This document shows, in pieces, positions 1 through 6,237 of a stretch of DNA of 34,498 nt (position 1 is its first letter; each line of letters starts with the position of its first letter). The DNA lies in contig CAJTOE010000007.1 of NCBI GenBank assembly GCA_910577805.1, positions 1-34,498 of the forward strand. The letters run 5' to 3'. A model generated the notes under the pieces. The model worked only from the letters and a program-made list of their open reading frames with translations, searched no databases and was not told the DNA's origin. This stretch comes from an uncultured Oscillospiraceae bacterium (lineage in GTDB: Bacteria; Bacillota; Clostridia; Oscillospirales; Oscillospiraceae). Both the position numbers and the translations under genes were made by a program.

Positions 1-179
1 CACATCAGCAGCCAGACGAAAACATTCTGTAATAGCAGCGGTATTCGATTGTTGCACATGGATTTGTCGAAATAGAAAGAAATTAGTTGTTTACCCCTCC
101 CAAACGCCTCGTGTTCTTGAACGAGTTTTTAAGGGGGAAAGTGAAAGGAACCAACATACTTATGCGGCGAATGGCTCAG

Positions 180-213
180 AAGGTCTGCTCTATCAAGAGC
201 GGGCCTTTTCTTA
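180..213 (+). terminator. Rho-independent terminator near the left edge
   Basis: An 11-bp stem (180-190 with 197-207, two or three G-T pairs), a 6-nt loop and a following T-rich stretch form a plausible intrinsic terminator. It would end transcription coming from the left of the window, from a gene that is not visible here. Positions 1-179 hold no gene I can support. Confidence 0.55.
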
Positions 214-247
214 TATCATAAATTTTTTAATGAGAGGGGATGTCCTT

Positions 248-667
248 ATGAATTTGATGGAACTGAGGCTCCAACAAGTTCTGCAAGAGAACCGCGCTGA
301 CTTTATTGACTCGCTCCATCTGAGTGGGATTGATGTGAAACGTAGTGGCTGGAGTGCGGATGCCGTTGAGCAAAATGCTCAGGCTGGAGCGTTGTCGCTC
401 ATACAGTTTGCATCACAGGAAAGCATCTCAGACCGGTGCCGGGACATTTTCCTCTGGACGATTGCAGAAAATTTGGACAAGGAAGAACGCACCTCCGTCA
501 TGGCTTGGATTTATACTGCTTACGAATGGACCGGACGATTCCCGCCCTATGCGATCATTCAACACATGGTCGATCCGACGCTTTTTTATGAATTCTGCGT
601 TTCCTTACAAAAATATCTGCATATGTATCTCCAAGGCTATTTCTCGCGTACTGTGAATATAGTTTAA
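248..667 (+). CDS. Hypothetical protein of a mobile element
   Basis: A 139-residue protein that I do not recognise. The ATG at 248 is preferred over the upstream in-frame ATG at 230 because an AGAGGGGA ribosome site at about 233-240 sits 7 nt before it. The reading frame is in fact open leftwards to position 2, but the terminator hairpin at 180-213 and the good ribosome site argue for a start at 248. The protein is acidic and helical-looking, rich in Leu, Gln and aromatic residues, with no signal peptide or membrane segment. It lies between the edge of the window and a serine recombinase on the same strand, in DNA less GC-rich than the rest of the window, so it is probably cargo of the integrated element. 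Function unknown. Confidence 0.6.
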   Translation: MNLMELRLQQVLQENRADFIDSLHLSGIDVKRSGWSADAVEQNAQAGALSLIQFASQESISDRCRDIFLWTIAENLDKEERTSVMAWIYTAYEWTGRFPPYAIIQHMVDPTLFYEFCVSLQKYLHMYLQGYFSRTVNIV

Positions 668-691
668 CATCTCAGATCAGGAGGTGTTTCC

Positions 692-832
692 GTGAAACCG
701 CAAGAGTTGACTGTAACCACCCTCTGTACAAAAGATGCACCCGATGTCCAGCAAATCATCCTAAATTCCTTAGAACTTTTTCTTAAAAAGGAGCTTCACA
801 ACATTGCAAGTTTCTTGTGCCATATTGTATGA
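692..832 (+). CDS. Small ORF (46 aa) ahead of the recombinase
   Basis: A GTG start at 692 has a very strong AGGAGGTG ribosome site at 679-686 with 5-nt spacing, and the frame runs to a TGA at 830-832. The 46-residue product begins VKPQELTVTTLCTKDAPD and contains a Leu/Lys-rich helix (LELFLKKEL). The strong ribosome site and position 39 nt upstream of the recombinase start suggest a real, co-transcribed small gene. I do not recognise a family with confidence. The C-terminus after the helix loses its charged character, so a frameshifted longer gene is possible. Confidence 0.5.
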   Translation: MKPQELTVTTLCTKDAPDVQQIILNSLELFLKKELHNIASFLCHIV

Positions 833-871
833 TACATACGATGAATGGCCGCTTATCTCTGGAGTTATGAT

Positions 872-2446
872 ATGTACTTAGAGATAAGCAACCCCGTGGA
901 TTACCATGCGGCATTATACATCAGGTTATCGAAGGAGGATGAAAATGAAGGTCCGTCCGAAAGCGTCAACAACCAGCAATCCCTGCTCAATGAATTTGTC
1001 CAGCAGCACCGCCTGACCGTTTTCGACACCTATATCGACGACGGTTGGAGCGGTACAAATTTCGACCGTCCGAATTTCCAGCGCATGATCGCCGACATTG
1101 AGGCCCGGAAGGTCAACATGGTCATCACCAAGGATCTGAGCCGACTGGGCCGCGACTACATCCTCACCGGCCACTACATGGAGCGTTACTTCCCGGAGCA
1201 CCGGGTCCGCTACATCTCCCTGCTGGACGGCATCGACACCGGGGTAGAGTCCACAGCCAACGACATCACCCCTTTCCGCGCCATCATGAATGATATGTAC
1301 GCCAAGGACATCTCGAAAAAAATTTCCAGTGTCAAGCATGACAAGCAGCGCAAGGGCCTGTTCATCGGCGGCAAGCCAGTCTATGGCTACAAGATGCATC
1401 CCACGGAGAAGAACAAAATCGTCATTGACGAGGAAGCAGCTCTGATGGTGCGACGGATTTTCAGTATGGCGCTGGAGGGCATGAGCTGTCGGAAAATCGC
1501 TGTTTGGCTCAATGAAACGGGAGTCCCCACTCCAGCGACTTATGCTGGTTTGCCGGTGGCAAATCCTGGCCCCTACACTGGCCTGTGGAGCAGTGAGCGC
1601 ATTTCCGATATGCTGCAAAACGAGACTTACATCGGGAGTATGGTGCAGGGCCGTACACGGAAAATCAATTATAAAAGCAAAAAGTGCATCAAACAGGACC
1701 GCCGGGACTGGGTGGTAGTAGAGGGCACCCACGAGCCGATTATTGACCGGGAGACCTTCGACAAGGTACGGGCGCTGGTCAACAGCCGCAGGCACACCCG
1801 AAGCCGGACCTACGACTTTCTGCTCAAGGGGCTGATCTTCTGCCACGAGTGTGGCTACCCGCTGGCGGTGCTCAACCGCAAGAATGCGGCAGGGGAGGAT
1901 AAGCTGTATTTCGTCTGCCGCACCTACCAGCGTTTCACCAAGGCGGGCGTCTGTACCAGCCACACGATCAAAGAGCAGACGGTGACCCAGGCAGTAATCA
2001 AGAAGATACAGGAGGTTTGCCGGGACTATTTGCGTGCTGACCAACTGCTGCCCGCGGCCAAGCGGGAAGTAGCAAAGGCTCTGGCAGAGGCGGACAATGA
2101 GAAGGAGATCAACTCCCTCAAGGCCAAAATTGACAGCCTGACCACCCACCTGGACAAAGTGTACATGGATAAGCTGAGCGGCGTCCTGGATGAAGCCGAC
2201 TTCCAGCGCATCTACGCCAAAGTCAAAGACGACCGTGCCGCTTTGGAGCAGCGTCTCAGCCAGCTGGACCGCCCGGACTACTCCCCGGCGGAACAGGTTG
2301 ACCTGGCAAAAAAGTTGGTGGAGCGGTTCCTGGAAACCGCTTCCACCAATCGGGAGCTACTGGTCAGCCTCATCGAACGGGTGGAGCTGACCAGCGACAA
2401 GCAAATCATTCTCAAATTCCGCTTCAAACAGCTGGAAACCGACTAA
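872..2446 (+). CDS. Large serine recombinase (site-specific integrase/excisionase)
   Basis: A 524-residue large serine recombinase that would cut and rejoin att sites of an integrated element through a 5' phosphoserine intermediate. The N-terminal resolvase domain (about 10-160) has the YIRLSKED motif with the presumed nucleophile Ser20, the SVNNQ motif, and the LSRLGRDY arginine motif. A recombinase DNA-binding domain follows, with a Tyr/Lys-rich stretch ahead of a zinc ribbon with Cys324, Cys327, Cys349 and Cys361, then a charged coiled-coil (about 400-480) as expected for synapsis control. ATG 872 is chosen because GGAG at 861-864 precedes it by 7 nt; the ATG at 845 has no ribosome site. 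The gene ends about 40 nt before a sigK-like 3' fragment, as expected when the recombinase sits next to its attachment site. The catalytic motifs look intact. Confidence 0.93.
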   Translation: MYLEISNPVDYHAALYIRLSKEDENEGPSESVNNQQSLLNEFVQQHRLTVFDTYIDDGWSGTNFDRPNFQRMIADIEARKVNMVITKDLSRLGRDYILTGHYMERYFPEHRVRYISLLDGIDTGVESTANDITPFRAIMNDMYAKDISKKISSVKHDKQRKGLFIGGKPVYGYKMHPTEKNKIVIDEEAALMVRRIFSMALEGMSCRKIAVWLNETGVPTPATYAGLPVANPGPYTGLWSSERISDMLQNETYIGSMVQGRTRKINYKSKKCIKQDRRDWVVVEGTHEPIIDRETFDKVRALVNSRRHTRSRTYDFLLKGLIFCHECGYPLAVLNRKNAAGEDKLYFVCRTYQRFTKAGVCTSHTIKEQTVTQAVIKKIQEVCRDYLRADQLLPAAKREVAKALAEADNEKEINSLKAKIDSLTTHLDKVYMDKLSGVLDEADFQRIYAKVKDDRAALEQRLSQLDRPDYSPAEQVDLAKKLVERFLETASTNRELLVSLIERVELTSDKQIILKFRFKQLETD

Positions 2447-2487
2447 AACTGGCACAAAATGATACACCACATCGTTTGCAATACCCA

Positions 2488-2562
2488 GGGCGCGATGTCT
2501 CCCGCATCGAGAAAAAAGCTCTTGGCAAGCTGGAGCAGGCGATGGACGGCTGGGCGCCGTGA
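2488..2562 (+). pseudogene. sigK: 3' end of a sigK-like sporulation sigma factor, at the element junction
   Basis: Read in frame from 2488, the DNA encodes a short C-terminal piece containing DVSRIEKKALGKLEQAM and stopping at 2560-2562. This resembles the end of sigma-70 region 4.2 of SigK, whose recognition helix typically reads SRSYVSRIEKRAL. Upstream of about codon GAT (2494) the similarity stops and the sequence runs into the recombinase 3' flank. The simplest reading is that the element to the left interrupts sigK near its 3' end, so only the distal fragment is here and the larger 5' part lies beyond the left edge. SigK is normally the late mother-cell sigma factor of sporulation. Other sporulation sigma factors end somewhat similarly, but VSRIEKKAL fits SigK best. 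The fragment is short, so this remains a probable rather than firm call. Confidence 0.6.
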
Positions 2563-2592
2563 GAGAAAAATAAGGACTGTGCCGCTTTCTCA

Positions 2593-2622
2593 AAGGAGTG
2601 TAGCCGCAGCGCTGCACTCCTT
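2593..2622 (+). terminator. 12-bp hairpin downstream of the sigK fragment
   Basis: A 12-bp stem (2593-2604 with 2611-2622, one T-G pair) and a 6-nt loop follow the sigK stop by 30 nt. There is no T-tract, so termination is uncertain. Position and strength fit an end-of-transcript structure for sigK. Confidence 0.4.
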
Positions 2623-2659
2623 ACACAACTCCCTCCCGGCCATAATTCCCCAAAGGTCC

Positions 2660-2688
2660 TTGACAAGGAAAATAGGCAAGTCTATAAT
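2660..2688 (+). promoter_or_regulatory. Consensus sigma-A promoter of cysK
   Basis: A perfect TTGACA (2660-2665) and a perfect TATAAT (2683-2688) are separated by 17 bp. The predicted start is near 2695, leaving a leader of about 30 nt with an AAGGCAGG ribosome site before cysK. Neither a T-box nor a SAM riboswitch fits in so short a leader, so cysK should be strongly and perhaps constitutively expressed. Confidence 0.85.
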
Positions 2689-2725
2689 TTGAAACCATAA
2701 AAAATCAGAAAGGCAGGAACTGACT

Positions 2726-3664
2726 ATGAGCCGCATTTACACCTCCGCCGACCAGCTGATTGGCCGGACCCCGCTTCTGGAGCTGGTCCATCTGGAGCAG
2801 GACGAACACCTGGAAGCCCGCATCCTGGCCAAGCTGGAATATCTCAACCCCGCCGGAAGCGCCAAGGACCGGGTCGCCAAGGCCATGATCGACGACGCAG
2901 AAAGCAAAGGCCTGCTGAAGCCCGGCAGCGTCATTATCGAACCCACCTCCGGCAACACGGGTATCGGCCTGGCTTCTGTCGCCGCCGCGCGGGGCTACCG
3001 TATCATCATCGTCATGCCGGACACCATGAGCCAGGAGCGCCGCCTTCTTATGAACGCCTACGGTGCGGAGCTGGTCCTGAGCGAGGGGGCCAAGGGGATG
3101 GCTGGAGCCATCGAAAAGGCGGAGGAGCTGGCCCGCACGCTGCCTGGAAGCTTCCTTCCCGGCCAGTTCGTCAACCCCGCCAACCCCGCCGCCCACGAGG
3201 CCTCCACCGGCCCGGAAATCTGGAAGGACACCGAGGGCACTGTGGACCTGTTCGTCGCTGGCGTAGGGACCGGGGGCACTCTGACCGGTGTGGGCCGGTA
3301 TCTCAAGCGCAAAAACCCCAAAATCAAAATCGTGGCGGTGGAGCCTGCGGACTCCCCAGTCCTGAGCAAAGGTGTCAGCGGCCCCCACTCCATCCAGGGC
3401 ATCGGCGCGGGGTTCGTGCCGGAGGTGCTGGACACGGGTATCTATGACGAGATCATCCCTGTGGAGGGGGCGGACGCCTATTCCACAGGCCGTCTGCTGG
3501 GCCGGAAGGAGGGTGTGCTGGTGGGCATCTCCTCCGGGGCGGCGGTCTGGGCGGCGGTGCAGCTGGCCAAGCGTCCGGAGCATAAGGGCAAAACGATTGT
3601 AGCTCTGCTGCCCGACACCGGCGAACGGTATCTCTCTACCCCGATGTTTGGAGAAAATACATAA
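2726..3664 (+). CDS. cysK: Cysteine synthase (O-acetylserine sulfhydrylase)
   Basis: A 312-residue PLP enzyme that makes L-cysteine from O-acetylserine and sulfide in the cytosol. Lys47 in NPAGSAKDR is the Schiff-base lysine. The substrate loop EPTSGNTG follows at about 72-79, and the phosphate-binding glycine loop GVGTGGTLTG at about 178-187. The C-terminal SSGAA and PDTGERYLST motifs are also typical. Length matches the CysK/CysM family. It stands alone behind its own consensus promoter, directly right of the sigK/element junction, and no serine acetyltransferase is adjacent. CysK is preferred over CysM or cystathionine beta-synthase because of the length and the lack of a regulatory domain. 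Confidence 0.93.
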   Translation: MSRIYTSADQLIGRTPLLELVHLEQDEHLEARILAKLEYLNPAGSAKDRVAKAMIDDAESKGLLKPGSVIIEPTSGNTGIGLASVAAARGYRIIIVMPDTMSQERRLLMNAYGAELVLSEGAKGMAGAIEKAEELARTLPGSFLPGQFVNPANPAAHEASTGPEIWKDTEGTVDLFVAGVGTGGTLTGVGRYLKRKNPKIKIVAVEPADSPVLSKGVSGPHSIQGIGAGFVPEVLDTGIYDEIIPVEGADAYSTGRLLGRKEGVLVGISSGAAVWAAVQLAKRPEHKGKTIVALLPDTGERYLSTPMFGENT

Positions 3665-3689
3665 AACTGGAAAACAATACGGTACCCTC

Positions 3690-3718
3690 TTGGAAACTGA
3701 ACGCATCCATGATAAAAT
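3690..3718 (+). promoter_or_regulatory. Sigma-A-type promoter of the first hybrid kinase
   Basis: TTGGAA (3690-3695) and TAAAAT (3713-3718) are separated by 17 bp and sit 42 nt before the GTG start at 3761. The -35 box is only a partial match. Confidence 0.6.
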
Positions 3719-3760
3719 AGCAGGCAATTATTTTACGGTCCGAAAAGAGGAGGACATACC

Positions 3761-6097
3761 GTGTTAACGATCAAAAATACCGTGGTCAAAAATATGTGCA
3801 GAATCACGCTGCTGATGGTGGCTGTTATCCTGGTGTTCTCCACCGCGGCCCAGGTGGTCGGCGCACGCCAGACCAACCGGGATACCGCCCAGCATGTCTT
3901 TGACCAGGTGGAGCAGATTTTGATAGAAAACTCCAACGAGCTGAAGCAGGTGCGGGAGGAGTACGCGGCGAAGTGTCTGAACGACGCTCGAATGGTTGCC
4001 TACATCCTGGAATTTGAGCCTGAACTCCAGAACAGCGTGGAGGAGATGAAGAAAATCGCCGCCGGCATGGAGGTGGACGAGATTCACATCTTTGATACCA
4101 ACGGCGTCATTGTCGCCGGGACCCATCCGGAATATTTCGGCTACGCCTTTTCCTCCGGAGAGCAGATCGGCTTTTTCAAGCCCCTGCTGACGGACCGTTC
4201 CCTGGAGCTGGTCCAGGACGTGACCCCCAATACGGCGGAGGGCAAGCTGGTGCAGTACTCGGCGCTCTGGAGCGAAAACGGCCAGTTCATCGTACAGATC
4301 GGCATGGAGCCGTCAAACGTGCTCCGGGCAACGGAGAAAAACGAGCTGTCCCATATCTTCTCCCTGCTCCGGCTGGGGGTGGGGTATCACCTGTACGCCG
4401 TCAATCCGGACACGGAGACCATCGTGGGGGCTACCTCGGTGGACATCGTGGGAAAGAGCCTTGCAGAGGTGGGGTTCCAGCGGGAGGAGCTGGAGGACGA
4501 GCACGTTTTTTATCTGAACACGGAAGAAAACCGTTTGTTCTGCCTGTCCCGGCAAATCGGAGAAAACTACATCGTCTGGGCCACGCCGGTGGCCGGCATT
4601 TACCAGTCCATTCTCAACAATGAGCTGCTGCTTCTGGCCGGGCTGCTTCTGATTTCTGTGATTCTGGTCTACGCCGTCACGGGCACCACGAACCGGACGG
4701 TGATCGAGCAGATCGAGCGGGTCAACGGGACGCTCCGGGCCATCCAGCACGGGGACCTGACCAAAAAGGCCGACGTGAACGACAGCCTGGAATTTTCTGA
4801 GCTGAGCGCCCACATCAACAGCATGGTGGACAGCCTTCTGCGCAGCTCGGAGAAGCTGGCGATGGCCCAGAAGATACGCAGCCAGAAGGAGGAGCTGGAA
4901 CGGCAGCACGCCCAGCTGGAGTCGGCGGTGGAGCGGGCCGAGGCGGCCAGCCGGGCCAAGTCGGAGTTTTTGTTCAACATGTCCCACGATATCCGCACGC
5001 CCATGAACGCGATCCTGGGCTTTACCAATCTGGCTCTGGAGAGCGGCGACCCGGCGACCCAGCGGGAATATTTGCAGAATATCGACGTATCCTCCCGGCA
5101 GCTTCTGGACTTGATTAACAATATTTTAGAATTGTCCCGCATCGAAAACCACAAAATCATCATTGAGGAGGAAGTCACCGGCGCGGAGGAGATGTTTCAC
5201 CGGCTTTGCACCATTTTTGACAGCGATTTAAAGAAAAAGCGCCTGACCTGCACGCCGGCGCTGGAGCTGACCCACTCTTACCTGTACATAGACCCCACAC
5301 ACTACGCCCAGATTTTCCTGAATCTGGTGGGAAACGCCATCAAGTACACCCCGGAGGGGGGCAGTATTTCCATCACTCTCCGGGAGCAGGCCGGCCAGGA
5401 GCCGGGCTGCTGCTGGCTGGAGACGGTGGTGGAGGACAACGGCATCGGCATGTCGGAGGAGTTTTTGTCCCATGCCTTCGAGTCCTTCTCCCGCGAGCGG
5501 ACCTCCACGGTCAGCGGCATTCAGGGCACCGGCCTGGGGCTGGCCATCGTGAAGGAGCTGGTGGAGCTGATGGGCGGCACGATTTCCCTGAAAAGCCGGC
5601 AGAACATGGGGACCTGTGTGACGGTCCGCCTGCCCCTCCGGCTGGGAGAGGCCCCGGCGGCTCCAGACGCAGACCAGACGGAGAGCTTGGAACCGGTCTC
5701 CCTGGAGGGCCTGCACATCCTGCTGGCGGAGGACATCGACGTGAACGCCCTGATTGCCCAAAAGCTGCTGGCCAGCCGGGGCTGTCAGGTGGACCGGGCC
5801 AGGGACGGCGGGGAATGCGTGGAGCGTTTGTGCCAGGAGGGGCCGGGGTACTATGACCTGGTGCTGATGGACATTCAGATGCCCCGGATGGACGGCTACG
5901 AGGCCGCCCGGACGATCCGCGCCCTGGAGGACCAGACGCTGGCCGGTGTGCCCATCCTGGCTATGACGGCCAACGCCTTTAAAGAGGACTGCGACAAAGC
6001 CCTGGAGGCGGGTATGAACGGCCACATTGCCAAGCCGATCGACGCGGGGAAAATGTTTCAGACGATCACGGAGCTTTTGACAAAGAGCAATGCGTGA
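3761..6097 (+). CDS. Membrane hybrid sensor histidine kinase with one receiver domain
   Basis: A 778-residue hybrid kinase. One membrane helix lies near residues 10-32 and a second near 287-310. They enclose an extracytoplasmic region of about 250 residues that looks like a Cache-type ligand sensor (inference). A HAMP segment and coiled-coil follow (about 310-395). The HisKA motif NMSHDIRTPMNAILGF carries the phospho-accepting His409. The ATPase domain has the N-box (NLVGNAIKYT) and the G boxes (VEDNGIGM, GTGLGLAIV). The C-terminal receiver has the acidic pair in LLAEDIDVN, phospho-acceptor Asp704 in LMDIQMPRMDG and the KPI lysine. The GTG start has AGAGGAGG at 3746-3753. It has its own promoter and precedes a second kinase operon. 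The receiver probably passes phosphate to the Hpt protein at 9232-9588. The sensed signal is unknown. Confidence 0.92.
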   Translation: MLTIKNTVVKNMCRITLLMVAVILVFSTAAQVVGARQTNRDTAQHVFDQVEQILIENSNELKQVREEYAAKCLNDARMVAYILEFEPELQNSVEEMKKIAAGMEVDEIHIFDTNGVIVAGTHPEYFGYAFSSGEQIGFFKPLLTDRSLELVQDVTPNTAEGKLVQYSALWSENGQFIVQIGMEPSNVLRATEKNELSHIFSLLRLGVGYHLYAVNPDTETIVGATSVDIVGKSLAEVGFQREELEDEHVFYLNTEENRLFCLSRQIGENYIVWATPVAGIYQSILNNELLLLAGLLLISVILVYAVTGTTNRTVIEQIERVNGTLRAIQHGDLTKKADVNDSLEFSELSAHINSMVDSLLRSSEKLAMAQKIRSQKEELERQHAQLESAVERAEAASRAKSEFLFNMSHDIRTPMNAILGFTNLALESGDPATQREYLQNIDVSSRQLLDLINNILELSRIENHKIIIEEEVTGAEEMFHRLCTIFDSDLKKKRLTCTPALELTHSYLYIDPTHYAQIFLNLVGNAIKYTPEGGSISITLREQAGQEPGCCWLETVVEDNGIGMSEEFLSHAFESFSRERTSTVSGIQGTGLGLAIVKELVELMGGTISLKSRQNMGTCVTVRLPLRLGEAPAAPDADQTESLEPVSLEGLHILLAEDIDVNALIAQKLLASRGCQVDRARDGGECVERLCQEGPGYYDLVLMDIQMPRMDGYEAARTIRALEDQTLAGVPILAMTANAFKEDCDKALEAGMNGHIAKPIDAGKMFQTITELLTKSNA

Positions 6098-6101
6098 AGG
6101 C

Positions 6102-6115
6102 GTGACGGATGAGGG
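6102..6115 (+). repeat. Solo half of the dispersed CTCATCCG repeat
   Basis: GTGACGGATGAGGG at 6102-6115 is identical to part of the right arm of the hairpin at 20810-20855. Its core GACGGATGAGGG is also the right end of the larger element at 29961-30117. No matching left arm is nearby, so this is a fragment or solo end just after the kinase stop codon. Confidence 0.6.
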
Positions 6116-6145
6116 GGAGGAATTCCGCGAATCGCAACAAACCGC

Positions 6146-6174
6146 TTGCATTTTACGCGGGCTTCCGATATACT
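6146..6174 (+). promoter_or_regulatory. Sigma-A-type promoter of the relay operon
   Basis: TTGCAT (6146-6151), a 17-bp spacer and TATACT (6169-6174) lie 63 nt before the ATG at 6238. It would drive the kinase-Hpt-HD-GYP-kinase operon that runs to 13899. Confidence 0.65.
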
Positions 6175-6237
6175 TGACCTTACACATGTAAAATCGACAG
6201 AAGCGACTGAATTACAGAGTAAAGGCGAAGCGAAGAA

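Noticed and set aside
2..247. Leftward extension of the 248-667 reading frame
   Set aside because: The frame is open, but it crosses a clear terminator hairpin at 180-213 and has no ribosome site. The ATG at 248 has one.
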